Assembly: GCA_937922795.1 (NCBI GenBank)
Contig: CALAJK010000090.1
Location: 1 to 64,000 of the forward strand
DNA length: 64,000 nucleotides
Origin: an uncultured Anaerolineae bacterium
GTDB taxonomy: Bacteria; Chloroflexota; Anaerolineae; Aggregatilineales; Phototrophicaceae
Direction: 5' to 3'
Positions within the stretch are counted from its first letter, which is position 1. Every line of letters begins with the position of its first letter. This document shows positions 38,881 through 48,606 of this stretch, piece by piece. A program made the translations under genes and the position numbers. The notes under the pieces are model-generated. The model searched no databases. It was not told the DNA's origin and saw nothing but the letters and a program-made list of their open reading frames with translations.

Positions 38881-41823
38881 ATGACTGCAGCAGTCCACAT
38901 CATCCGCCGGCGGCGGGAACGCAAAGCCCGGCGCCGCAGCGCTCATGCCCGGGCGAACGCTGGTTTAGCCTTGGCGGTGGCGCTGGTCGTGCTGCTGGTG
39001 ATCCTGCCGGCGGGGGTGGCCGTCGGCGGCGCGCTGGTCATCTACCAGTCCGCCATCCGCAGCCTGCCTGACCCGGCCGCGAGAGCGGCTTTTGATTCAA
39101 CCGGCGGACTGGTCGAACTCTACGATCGCAGCGGCGCGGTGCTGCTGTCCGCCCGCGCGCCTGGGGCTGACATCGCCGACTGGACGCCGCTGTCCAGCCT
39201 GCCGGACTACGTGGCGCAGGCCACGCTGGCCGCCGAAGACCCAGACTTTTTGACGACGACCCGCTTCAGCCCCCTGGAAACATTCAGCCGGCTGTGGCGC
39301 AGCTTGCTGACCGGCCCGCTGCTGCCGGACGCCTCGCTGACCGGGCGGCTGGTGCGCAACGTCATCGCCCCGCTGCCGGATGTGATCACCGGCGACGCCA
39401 TCGCCCGCGAAGCGGCGCTGGTGGCGGAGATCAACCGGCGCTACACGCCGACGGAAATCCTCGAGTGGCATTTGAACACCAACTACTACGGCAGCGACGC
39501 CTACGGCATCCAGGCGGCGGCGCGCACCTACTTCGGCAAACCGGCGGCGGCGCTCACGCTTGACGAGGCCGCCCTGCTGGCTGCCATCCCGCTGGCGCCC
39601 CAGTACAACCCGATAGACAATGAGATCGCCGCGCGCAGCCGCCAGGCCGATCTGCTGCGGGCGATGCGCGCCGCCGGCCTCAGCACCGGCGAGCAGTACG
39701 AGCAGGCCGCCGTCACCCAGACGGTAGTGCAGACGCTCGACCCCGCCCTGCACATCGCGCCTGAGTTCGCCGTCTATGCCCGGCGGCAGGCCGAGACCAT
39801 TCTGGACTCGCTGGGACGGGATGGCGCGCGGCTGGTAGCGCGGGGCGGCCTGCGGCTGGTCACCACGCTCGACCTCGACTTGTATTACCAGTCCGAGTGT
39901 GTGCTGCGGGCGCGGCTGGCGCAGCTTCGGGGCGATGCGACGCCGGTCGCCGCGCTGGACGGCTCGCCCTGCCTGAGCGCCGCCTACCTGCCCATCGGCC
40001 AGTCCTCGCCTGGCGAGTCGCCGCCAGATGTCGGCGCGCTGGTGATCATAGACGCCGCCACCGGCGAGATTCGCAGCCTAGTAGGCGCGGCCACGGCCGT
40101 CGCCTATCAACCAGGGGTCACGCTCCAGCCGTTCGTGTATTTCGAGGGTTTCCGCAGCGGGCTGTTCTCGCCGGGCAGCATGGTGCTGGACATCCCGCGC
40201 ACTTTTCCCGGCGCGGCTCAGGGGTTGATCTATACCCCGGCCAACCCCGACGGCCGCTTTCGCGGCCCGATCAACCTGCGGGACGCCATGAGCGCCTGGC
40301 TGCTACCGCCCGCCGCCCAGGTCGCCCGCCAGCAGGGGCTGGACAACATCCTGCGGGTGGCGCATCGCATCGGCCTGAACAGCCTGGGCGAAGACGGCCG
40401 CTTCGACCTGTCGCTGCTGGAGCGCGGCGGGCGAGTGTCGGTGCTGGATATGACTTACGCCTACTCGGTGTTCGCCGCGCTCGGCGACATGCGCGGCGCG
40501 CCGGTGGAACCGATCGGGCGCGGCTATCGCCAGCGCAGCCCGGTAGCGGTGCTGCGCATCGAGGACGCCAGCGGCGCGACGCTGTGGGAGTACAGCCCGG
40601 AACAGGTCGAGCTCAACAAGGTCAGCGTCTTTCCGCCGGGGATCGGCTATTTGATCAACGATGTGCTGTCGGACGACACGGCGCGCCAGCAGACGCTGGG
40701 CGAAGGCCGCACCGTGCTGTTCTCGCGCCCGGCGGCAGTCGTCAGCGGGCTGGCGGGCGATGGCGTCGAAAGCTGGGCGGTGGGCTATACGCCGCAGATT
40801 GTGACCGGCGTCCGGTTAGGACGGGCTGACGGCGCGCCGATGACGCTCGACCGGCTGGGACTGGACGGCGCGGCGACCGTGTGGCGGGCGGTGATGGAAT
40901 ACCTGCATCAGCGCGACAATCTGCCGCCGTCCCTGTGGACGCGGCCGGAAGACACGGCTGAGGGACCGGTGTGCGCGCGCTCTGGGCTGCTGCCTAACGC
41001 GGTCTGCCCGGCGCGCCATGAAGTTTATCTGACGCAGTTCCCGCCGCGAGAAGTGGACACGTATTGGCAGGCGGTCGAGATCAACAGCCAGACCGGCCAG
41101 CTCGCCACCGCCAGCACCCCGGCTGAGCTGCGATCTCAGAGCGTGTTTTTCATCCCTCCCCCGGAAGCCGCCGACTGGTGGCGCGCCAACAATCTGCCGC
41201 TGCCCCCGACCGAGTACGACACTGTCAGCCGGCCAGAACGCTTCAGCTCCGTGCAGATTTTGCAGCCGGCCCCGTTCGCCTACGTCGGCGGCGTCGTGGA
41301 CATCCGCGGCACGCTTGACCCGACCAATATGCAGTATTTTCAGCTCGCCTATGGGCAGGGGCCGAACCCGTCTGAGTGGATCCAGATCGGCGAGCGCCAG
41401 ACCGAGTTCCGGCGCGGCGCCACGCTGGGACAGTGGAACACTGCCGGCCTGAGTGGACTGTACAACATCCTGCTGACGGTGGTGCTGAACGACAACACCC
41501 GCGAGTCGCGCAGCGTGCTGGTGACGGTGGACAACACGCCGCCGGCCATCACGCTCACGGCGGGAGAGCCGGGGCGCGTATTCCGCTGGCCGGGCGACCA
41601 GACTGTGCCGCTGACGGCCGAGGTGCAGGACGACTACTCGGTCGCCCGCGTCGAGTTCTACCACAACGGCCAGTTCCTGGGGGCCGACGAAACCTGGCCT
41701 TACGGGTTCGAGTGGAAGATCACCCGCACGGGGATAGAGCAGTTTGCGGCGGCAGCCTACGATGTGGTCGGCAACCGCGCCGACGCCGCGATCACCGTCA
41801 CGGTCGAACGCAGCGGCGGCTGA
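38881..41823 (+). CDS. Class A PBP-like protein (GT51 + transpeptidase-like region) with C-terminal Ig-like domains; catalytic motifs apparently lost
   Basis: RYTPTEILEWHLNTNYYGSDAYGIQAAARTYFGKPAAALTLDEAALLAAIPLAPQYNPI (GT51); YQPGVTLQPFVY, SWAVGYTPQIVTGVRLG (transpeptidase fold). Confidence 0.88.
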   Translation: MTAAVHIIRRRRERKARRRSAHARANAGLALAVALVVLLVILPAGVAVGGALVIYQSAIRSLPDPAARAAFDSTGGLVELYDRSGAVLLSARAPGADIADWTPLSSLPDYVAQATLAAEDPDFLTTTRFSPLETFSRLWRSLLTGPLLPDASLTGRLVRNVIAPLPDVITGDAIAREAALVAEINRRYTPTEILEWHLNTNYYGSDAYGIQAAARTYFGKPAAALTLDEAALLAAIPLAPQYNPIDNEIAARSRQADLLRAMRAAGLSTGEQYEQAAVTQTVVQTLDPALHIAPEFAVYARRQAETILDSLGRDGARLVARGGLRLVTTLDLDLYYQSECVLRARLAQLRGDATPVAALDGSPCLSAAYLPIGQSSPGESPPDVGALVIIDAATGEIRSLVGAATAVAYQPGVTLQPFVYFEGFRSGLFSPGSMVLDIPRTFPGAAQGLIYTPANPDGRFRGPINLRDAMSAWLLPPAAQVARQQGLDNILRVAHRIGLNSLGEDGRFDLSLLERGGRVSVLDMTYAYSVFAALGDMRGAPVEPIGRGYRQRSPVAVLRIEDASGATLWEYSPEQVELNKVSVFPPGIGYLINDVLSDDTARQQTLGEGRTVLFSRPAAVVSGLAGDGVESWAVGYTPQIVTGVRLGRADGAPMTLDRLGLDGAATVWRAVMEYLHQRDNLPPSLWTRPEDTAEGPVCARSGLLPNAVCPARHEVYLTQFPPREVDTYWQAVEINSQTGQLATASTPAELRSQSVFFIPPPEAADWWRANNLPLPPTEYDTVSRPERFSSVQILQPAPFAYVGGVVDIRGTLDPTNMQYFQLAYGQGPNPSEWIQIGERQTEFRRGATLGQWNTAGLSGLYNILLTVVLNDNTRESRSVLVTVDNTPPAITLTAGEPGRVFRWPGDQTVPLTAEVQDDYSVARVEFYHNGQFLGADETWPYGFEWKITRTGIEQFAAAAYDVVGNRADAAITVTVERSGG

Positions 41824-41829
41824 GGCTGG

Positions 41830-42579
41830 TCACCACAGGTGTTCGCCGCCGTTGACATGGATCAGCGCGCCCGTCAGGTAGTCCTCACTGGCCAGGTAGG
41901 CCACAGCGCGCGCCACGTCCTCCGGCGCGCCGGTGCGCAGCAGCGGCGTGCGTTTACCGACCTCCGCCCACTGCTCATCGCTCATAGCCACACCGGCGGG
42001 TTTCATGACTGGGCCGGGCAGGACAGCGTTCACCCGGATATGCGGCCCCAGGCTGGCGGCGCTCACCTGCGTTAACATCCACAGCGCAGCCTTGCTGACG
42101 CCGTGATGCGGGTATTCTGGCCAAGGGCTGACGGCCCCCTTGTCCAGGATGTTGATGATCACGCCGCCGGGCGGGTCGTTCTTCTGCATCAGGGCGGCGG
42201 CCGCCTGGGTGCACAAGAAGGGCGCGGTCAGGTTGATGGCCAGCGTCTCCTCCCAGTCCTCCAGCGATACATCCAGCAAGCGGCGCTTTTGGAAGTTGGC
42301 GGCGCTGTTCACCAGGATGTTCAGCCGGCCAAAGCGTTCATGTAGCGCAGCGAACAGCGCCTCGACCCCGGCGCGCGTGCGCAGATCGGCCTGCGCGGGA
42401 AAGGCGTCCACCCCCATGGACTTGATCTCGCGCACGGTTTCGGTGGCCTCAGCCGCCGCGCTGCCGTAATGCACCAGGATATGCGCGCCGCGCCGGGCGA
42501 GTTCGAGCGCGATCGCCCGCCCGACGCGGTGAGCCGCGCCCGTGACCAGCGCAACCTGATCTGCCAGGTTTACAAGCAT
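41830..42579 (-). CDS. SDR-family oxidoreductase (3-oxoacyl-ACP reductase/pteridine reductase-like)
   Basis: VALVTGAAHRVGRAIALELARRGAHILVHYG; start at MLVNLADQ with AGAGGAGA upstream. Confidence 0.92.
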   Translation of the reverse strand: MLVNLADQVALVTGAAHRVGRAIALELARRGAHILVHYGSAAAEATETVREIKSMGVDAFPAQADLRTRAGVEALFAALHERFGRLNILVNSAANFQKRRLLDVSLEDWEETLAINLTAPFLCTQAAAALMQKNDPPGGVIINILDKGAVSPWPEYPHHGVSKAALWMLTQVSAASLGPHIRVNAVLPGPVMKPAGVAMSDEQWAEVGKRTPLLRTGAPEDVARAVAYLASEDYLTGALIHVNGGEHLW

Positions 42580-42618
42580 GCGATTAGTCTCCTCTTTGGA
42601 CAGCGCATCCAAACAGAC

Positions 42619-42640
42619 AGGGGCGCGTGAGTGCGCCCCT
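42619..42640 (-). terminator. Hairpin at 3' end of cytochrome oxidase operon
   Basis: AGGGGCGC-N6-GCGCCCCT perfect stem, followed on minus strand by GTCTGTTTGG. Confidence 0.6.
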
Positions 42641-42687
42641 CTCTAGACATGTGTTCACCATACCGGCCGCATTCAACGCGCCGCGGT

Positions 42688-43068
42688 CTAATACCCCACC
42701 GGCACGATCATCAGGAACAGGGTGGCCAGCGTCACCATCACCACCGGCACGAGCAGCGTGACGGCGAACAGGCGGCTGTCGCTGTTGAGGTGCATGTAGA
42801 ACCACACTACCAGCGCCGCCTTGCCCAGGCTGATGAGCAGCATTAGCGGGATGGTCAGCCCGCCGCGCGGCACCAGCTCGGCCAGCGCCACCTCCAGCAC
42901 GGTCAGGGTGCCCAAGACGATGAACACGACGGTGTAGACGGGCAGATTGATCTGCCGCCCCAACACGGTCGTGGTATCGTCAGGGTAATGCGTGCCCACA
43001 TAGCCGGGCACACCGGGCTGAGCCTCAGAGGCGGCGTCGGCCGCCGGGGTCATCGTCTTGTCTGCCAT
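42688..43068 (-). CDS. Cytochrome c oxidase subunit IV-like (prokaryotic COX4)
   Basis: KAALVVWFYMHLNSDSRLFAVTLLVPVVMVTLATLFLMI. Confidence 0.85.
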   Translation of the reverse strand: MADKTMTPAADAASEAQPGVPGYVGTHYPDDTTTVLGRQINLPVYTVVFIVLGTLTVLEVALAELVPRGGLTIPLMLLISLGKAALVVWFYMHLNSDSRLFAVTLLVPVVMVTLATLFLMIVPVGY

Positions 43069-43080
43069 CAGTCGCCTCGT

Positions 43081-43746
43081 CTAGATCAGATAAATCAAGG
43101 TGAACAGGACGATCCACACCACGTCCACGAAGTGCCAGTATAAACCGAAAACTTCGACGCCGATATAGTTCTGCGAGCTGTAACGCCCTTTGCGGGCATT
43201 GTTGACGACGTACAGCGCCCACAGCACGCCGACGATCACATGCGCGCCATGGAAAGCGGTGGGGGCGTAAAACCGCATCCCAAAGTCCTTGAAGATGCCG
43301 CTGGCAGCGTCGTAGTAGAGCGTGATGCCCTTGTGCGCCATCTCGGTATATTCGACGTACTGGAAGACGACGAACACTGTGCCCATCAGCGCCGTCAGGC
43401 CGATCCAGCGCATCAGCCCCTGCGGGTTGTTACGCTGGATCTGGCGCAGCCCCATGACCATCGCCCAACTGCTGGCCAGCAGGATGAAGGTGTTCAGGCT
43501 CACCAGCCAGATGCCCGGCCATTCGTTCATCTTCTCGTGGAACAGTTCCATCACTTCCGGGTTGTGCAGCCGGAACACCACGTAGGTGGCGATGAGCACC
43601 GAGAAGATGACGACCTCCGACGCCAGATACAGCCAGGTGGCGAACTTCAGGTTCTGCACGCGCTGGCTGTGGCTCCCGTGGGTGTCCCCGTGGGCGTCGC
43701 GGCGAACCGGCGCCGCCGGCGTCTGCTGCAGGCTCATTTCGCTCAT
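43081..43746 (-). CDS. ctaE: Cytochrome c oxidase subunit III
   Basis: WLYLASEVVIFSVLIATYVVFR...FYAPTAFHGAHVIVGVLWALY...VEVFGLYWHFVDVVWIVLFTLIYLI. Confidence 0.93.
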   Translation of the reverse strand: MSEMSLQQTPAAPVRRDAHGDTHGSHSQRVQNLKFATWLYLASEVVIFSVLIATYVVFRLHNPEVMELFHEKMNEWPGIWLVSLNTFILLASSWAMVMGLRQIQRNNPQGLMRWIGLTALMGTVFVVFQYVEYTEMAHKGITLYYDAASGIFKDFGMRFYAPTAFHGAHVIVGVLWALYVVNNARKGRYSSQNYIGVEVFGLYWHFVDVVWIVLFTLIYLI

Positions 43747-43755
43747 GTCGGCCTC

Positions 43756-44988
43756 CTATCGCTGACCAAGAAACTCAGGCAAACCGCGCAGGGCGCGCGC
43801 CGCGCCCCCGGCTAGGTTGGGGATCAGCCCGGCCCAGTCCACCTGGGCGAAGCGCTGCCAGATGGGAGCCGGCACGATGGACTTCAGGAAGGGCACGGGC
43901 AGCAGCAGCCCCAACACTAAGATATCCAGGACGAGCAGCGCCACCAATTGGAAGAAATCCGGCCAGGCGGCGGCGACCGTCACCACGACCATGACGGCCA
44001 CGCCCAGGGCATACACCACCGTGGACATGATCTGCCACAGCCGGTCTGGCAGCACATTCCGCAGCGCGCGCACGGCCACCACCAGCACGATGCCGGCGAG
44101 CGCCAGGAAGAACACCAACGATACGTTGATCAGATTGACGCTCGGCACCAGCAGCGGCAGCGCCAGCGTGAGCAGCAGCAGCAGCACAAATACCGGGTGG
44201 CGGAAGACGATCAGCAGCACCAGCGCCGGCAGCAGGTAGAAGGGCATGACCAGCGGCATCGGCAGCACCAGCGTCGGCGACAGGATGGCCATCTGCGGCA
44301 GCGAAATCAGCAGCAGCGCCAGCAGAATGGCGCGCCAAGGGATGCTGAAGGCTTCCGGATGGTGGGAGGCCGCCGCCAGATAGGCGAACAGCCCCGCCAG
44401 CGCGCCGGCGATGACGAACAGCGAGACGATGGCGATGATGACGAAGATGATGAACAGCACCAGATAGCTGACCTGGATGATCGCCAAATTGGGCGCCAGC
44501 GCCGGCAGCGTCAGCCCGGAGGCTTTCTGCACGAACTCCCGCACCGGGTCGTAAATCTCGGCCACCGTGACGAAATTGATCTCAGTCGGGTTGCCGTCGC
44601 CGGCCACGCTCTGGATGGCCGGCCCAGACGGCAGGAAGGCGACCACGGCCAGCGCCAGCACCACCACCAGCGTCCAGAAGGTGATCTGCCAGATGAAGCC
44701 GGTGAGCACGGTCACCGGCGGCTCAGGCTGATCTGCGGCTTCCGGTTCGTGGGCGTGCTCGGCTTCTTCGCCATGCACGCTCATGCGCGGGTCAAACGCG
44801 CCGATGCCCCACAGGAAGAAGCCCGAACAAAATAGCGCGCCCAGCACGAAGGCCGGGCCGACGAACGCATACGGGGCGGCTGGATTTGGGTCTAACCCCT
44901 GCAGCAGCCGGATGACGATGGCCACCAACGCCCCGACCAGGAACCCCAGGATGCCCATGACCGTGGCGCGCGCCACTCCTGGTTGCAT
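43756..44988 (-). CDS. Polytopic membrane protein of unknown family within the cytochrome oxidase operon
   Basis: 411 aa from MQPGVARATVMGILGFLVGALVAIVIRLLQG; about 10 hydrophobic segments. Confidence 0.8.
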   Translation of the reverse strand: MQPGVARATVMGILGFLVGALVAIVIRLLQGLDPNPAAPYAFVGPAFVLGALFCSGFFLWGIGAFDPRMSVHGEEAEHAHEPEAADQPEPPVTVLTGFIWQITFWTLVVVLALAVVAFLPSGPAIQSVAGDGNPTEINFVTVAEIYDPVREFVQKASGLTLPALAPNLAIIQVSYLVLFIIFVIIAIVSLFVIAGALAGLFAYLAAASHHPEAFSIPWRAILLALLLISLPQMAILSPTLVLPMPLVMPFYLLPALVLLIVFRHPVFVLLLLLTLALPLLVPSVNLINVSLVFFLALAGIVLVVAVRALRNVLPDRLWQIMSTVVYALGVAVMVVVTVAAAWPDFFQLVALLVLDILVLGLLLPVPFLKSIVPAPIWQRFAQVDWAGLIPNLAGGAARALRGLPEFLGQR

Positions 44989-45028
44989 AATGCACTTCTC
45001 CCTAATTAGTGAAAACTGGCGCCCCTGG

Positions 45029-45604
45029 TCACAGCCAGTACAAGACCAGGTAGAACAATATCCAGGCGACGATAACAAAATACCACAAACTAGCGCCGGC
45101 TTCCACTGGCCAGAAGTGGCGAGCGTGATAGACGCCGGCGCGCGCCCCGCGCTGGACTTGAATCATGTATACGCCGATGGCCAGCGCATGCACCGCGTGA
45201 AACCCCACCATCACCCGGAACATATTGCTGTACTGGCCGCTGAAGGGGATGGCCAGCCACTCATATGTCATGACGATCACGAAGATCCCGCCCAGCGCCA
45301 GCGCCCACCGCCAGCCTGATAGGAACTCAGGCAAACGATCCTCGCGCACAGCGCGGGTGGCGCGGCGCACCAGGAAGCCGCTGGCGATCAGGACGAGCGT
45401 GGACAGGGTCGGCAGCGCCGCCTCTGGCTTGGCGACCCCTGGCGGCGGCCAGGAAACCTGATTGCCGCGCACCAGATAGTTGACCATCACCAGACATACG
45501 AACACCATGATCCAGGAGATCTGGAAGATGGCCATGCCGGTACGGCGATTTTTGAGGGCGAGCTGCTCTTCGCGCGAAAGCGATCCGCTCAAATCTTGCT
45601 GCAT
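45029..45604 (-). CDS. Second subunit III-like protein
   Basis: MVGFHAVHALAIGVYMIQV...HFWPVEAGASLWYFVIVAWILFYLVLYWL. Confidence 0.85.
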   Translation of the reverse strand: MQQDLSGSLSREEQLALKNRRTGMAIFQISWIMVFVCLVMVNYLVRGNQVSWPPPGVAKPEAALPTLSTLVLIASGFLVRRATRAVREDRLPEFLSGWRWALALGGIFVIVMTYEWLAIPFSGQYSNMFRVMVGFHAVHALAIGVYMIQVQRGARAGVYHARHFWPVEAGASLWYFVIVAWILFYLVLYWL

Positions 45605-45666
45605 CGGTGTCACTTCCTGTCAAAGTGGGGACGCTGGTCGCAGCGTCCCCACGTTTCCTGACGGAC

Positions 45667-47388
45667 TCAGTCGCCGACGGCTGGCTGCGGCGCAGCCGGC
45701 GCGGCTGGGCGAGGCGCGGCGGGAGCGCCCGGTTCAGGCGCGCCGAAGCGCCGATCGATCGCGTTCAGATAGTCGCTGGCGGCCGGCGTGCCAAAGCCGT
45801 ACGGATCGTCAAACAGCACTGGATCGCCGATGAAGTTGGTGGCCGGCGGCGGCGAGCTGGTCGCCCACTCCAGCGTGAGCGCGCGCCAGGGGTTAGCCCC
45901 GGCCAGCTTGCCGGCGCGCAGGCTGGCGATGGCGTTGTACACCAGGATGAAGGTGGAGATGCCCAACACGAACGAGCCGAGGCTGGCGACGGTGTTCAGC
46001 CCCTGGAACTCCGGCATATACACCGCCACCCGGCGCGGCATTCCCAACATGCCAGCGAAGTGCATGGGGAAGAAGGTGAAGAAGAAACCGATGTAGGTCA
46101 GCACGAAGTGCAGGCGCCCCCAGCGCTCGTCCAGCATCCGGCCGGTGATCTTGGGAAACCAGTGGTACACACCCGAGTAGATGGCGAACACCGCTCCGCC
46201 GAACAGCACGAAGTGCAGGTGCGCCACGACGAAATAGGTGTCGTGAACGTGGATATTGAACGGGACCATCGCCAGCATGACGCCGGTGATGCCGCCGATG
46301 ACGAACATCGACAGGAAACCCAGCGAGAACAGCATGGCGGTGGTGAAGCGGATTTTGCCGCCCCACAGCGTGCCCAGCCAGCTAAAGATTTTGATGCCGG
46401 TCGGCACAGCGATGATCATCGAGGTGATCATGAACGGGATGCGCAGTTCCGGCTGGATGCTGGTGAACATATGGTGCGCCCACACGGTGAAGCCGACGAT
46501 GGCGATGGCCATGCTGGACAGCGCGATCATCTTGTAGCCGAAGATGGGCTTGCGCGAGTGGACGGACAGCACATCGGACAGGATGCCCATGCCCGGCAGC
46601 ACCATGATGTACACTGCCGGGTGACTGTAGAACCAGAACACGTTCTGCCACAGCAATACATCGCCGCCGCGGGTGGCGTCGAAGAAAGTCGTGCCGGCGA
46701 TCCGATCCAGGATGAGCAGCGTCAGCGCGCCCGCCAGGAACGGCGTGGCCATGACGATGATGATCGAAGTCGCCAGGATCGCCCAGCAGAACAGCGGGAT
46801 CTGCCAGATGCTCATCCCCTCTGGGCGCATGTTCAAGATGGTGACGATGAAGTTGATAGCCCCCAGGATGGACGAGATGCCCAGCAGGTGGACAGACAAG
46901 GCCGCCAGCGTCTGGCCGTCGCCGCTGAACAGCGTGCTGAGCGGCGGGTACTGCGTCCAGCCGGCTTCCGGCGGCCCCACCAGCCAGCTCGCGATCATGA
47001 GCACGCCCGCTGGCGGGATCAGCCAAAAGGCGAAAGCGTTCAGCCAGGGGAAGGCCATATCCTTCGCGCCCAACATCAGCGGCACCAAGTAGTTGCCGAA
47101 CCCGGCCATCATCGGGATGATCCACAGGAAGATCATCACCAGCCCATGCACGCTGAACAACGTGTTGTACTGGCTGCCGTTGGCCACGACGTCCATGGTC
47201 GGCGTCAGCAGCTCCCAGCGGATGAGCATGGCCAGCGCGCCGCCCACGATGAAGAAGAAGAAGGCGGTCACCATGTACTGCACACCGATGATCTTGTGAT
47301 CAACGCTCCAGCGCAGGTAATCGCTGACGCGCAGCCGCGGGCGCGGAGCGCTGGGGGCATCGCCCAGGGGTAGAGATACTGTTGCCAT
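45667..47388 (-). CDS. ctaD: Cytochrome c oxidase subunit I (A2-type heme-copper oxidase)
   Basis: NVFWFYSHPAVYIMVLPGMGI, VWAHHMFT, HDTYFVVAHLHFVLFGG. Confidence 0.97.
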   Translation of the reverse strand: MATVSLPLGDAPSAPRPRLRVSDYLRWSVDHKIIGVQYMVTAFFFFIVGGALAMLIRWELLTPTMDVVANGSQYNTLFSVHGLVMIFLWIIPMMAGFGNYLVPLMLGAKDMAFPWLNAFAFWLIPPAGVLMIASWLVGPPEAGWTQYPPLSTLFSGDGQTLAALSVHLLGISSILGAINFIVTILNMRPEGMSIWQIPLFCWAILATSIIIVMATPFLAGALTLLILDRIAGTTFFDATRGGDVLLWQNVFWFYSHPAVYIMVLPGMGILSDVLSVHSRKPIFGYKMIALSSMAIAIVGFTVWAHHMFTSIQPELRIPFMITSMIIAVPTGIKIFSWLGTLWGGKIRFTTAMLFSLGFLSMFVIGGITGVMLAMVPFNIHVHDTYFVVAHLHFVLFGGAVFAIYSGVYHWFPKITGRMLDERWGRLHFVLTYIGFFFTFFPMHFAGMLGMPRRVAVYMPEFQGLNTVASLGSFVLGISTFILVYNAIASLRAGKLAGANPWRALTLEWATSSPPPATNFIGDPVLFDDPYGFGTPAASDYLNAIDRRFGAPEPGAPAAPRPAAPAAPQPAVGD

Positions 47389-47430
47389 ACGTTCCCTCTA
47401 TCTTTCCTCAATCCTCAACCAGCAGGCTAG

Positions 47431-48606
47431 CTAACTATTACCGAACACCAGCGACCGCAGGCGATCGAGATCGCAGGCCGATTCGCCGGTGCTGGTCTGG
47501 GTGCACAGATACGCCACGATGGCGAAGTGATCGTCGAGCGACATGTAGTTCGCGCCCTGGGGATCGTTCGCCTGGAACTGCGGCATCAGCCCCGCGCCGA
47601 AGCCCGGCACGATGTACTCGTTGGGATAGTAGATCGAACGATCTAGGTACTCCTCTGGCGACAGGCCGGTAGCGCTGGCGCGGACGGTCGCCGCCCGGTC
47701 GCCGACGCCGTTCAGGCTGGGGCCCGTCAGGCCGGCCCAGCCCAGGTCGGCCAGCACATGGCAGCCAGCGCAGGGGTACGCGCCGCTGGCCAGCACCTGC
47801 CGCCCACGCGCCACCGGATCTTCTGGCGGGTTCAGCACTAGGTCGAGCTGCTGGTTGAACCAGGCCATGTAGTCAGCCTCATCCTTGTGGACGACAAGCC
47901 AGTTGACCATCTCGCCGTGGCCAGAGCCGCACAGTTCAGCGCACTTGATCGGGTAGCGCACCGGGTAGGTCTCTTCCGTCTGGATGGGGGTGAAACGCAC
48001 GGTCGTGGTGCGGCCCGGCATGACGTCTTGCTTCATGCGGAACGCCGGCACCCAGAAAGAATGGATCACATCCTGCGTCACCATCTCCAGCTTCATCGGG
48101 CGGCCAACGTAGGTGTGCAGCTCTTTGGAGTTGACCGTCAGCTTCTGGCTGGTGTCGCGTGGATCAGGCACTTCATAGGCGAACGACCAGGCGAAGCGCG
48201 CGCCGGTGACTTTCACCGTCATCTCATCGTCTTTCACCGACTGAATACTGACCCACACCTGATAGCTGAGGACGGTCAGCACCAACACGATCACCGCTGG
48301 GATGGCCGTCCACACGATCTCCAACGTGGCGTTACCGTGCAGGTTGATGCCATCAGAAGTGTCGCCGGCGCGAGCGCGGAAACGCACGATGGAATAGATC
48401 AGCAGCCCCTGCACGAGCAGGAAGATAGCGCCGCCGATCACCAGCGCGATGCGAAACAGGTTGTCAATCTGTAGAGACTCGGCTGACGCCTGCACCGGGA
48501 AGATCAAGGGCGTAACCTGTGAGATCACCAGGCCGCCCAGGATCAGGGCGACGCCGGCGATGATGATGATGAAAATCGTGCGGGAACCAAGCTGGTTGGA
48601 GGTCAT
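47431..48606 (-). CDS. ctaC: Cytochrome c oxidase subunit II with fused cytochrome c domain (caa3 type)
   Basis: CuA motif CAELCGSGHGEM; C-terminal heme motif CAGCH. Confidence 0.96.
   Translation of the reverse strand: MTSNQLGSRTIFIIIIAGVALILGGLVISQVTPLIFPVQASAESLQIDNLFRIALVIGGAIFLLVQGLLIYSIVRFRARAGDTSDGINLHGNATLEIVWTAIPAVIVLVLTVLSYQVWVSIQSVKDDEMTVKVTGARFAWSFAYEVPDPRDTSQKLTVNSKELHTYVGRPMKLEMVTQDVIHSFWVPAFRMKQDVMPGRTTTVRFTPIQTEETYPVRYPIKCAELCGSGHGEMVNWLVVHKDEADYMAWFNQQLDLVLNPPEDPVARGRQVLASGAYPCAGCHVLADLGWAGLTGPSLNGVGDRAATVRASATGLSPEEYLDRSIYYPNEYIVPGFGAGLMPQFQANDPQGANYMSLDDHFAIVAYLCTQTSTGESACDLDRLRSLVFGNS

Noticed and set aside
45607-47373. 588-aa plus-strand ORF opposite ctaD
   Set aside because: Shadow ORF antisense to a clear subunit I gene; Asp/Gln/His/Arg-rich mirror translation.
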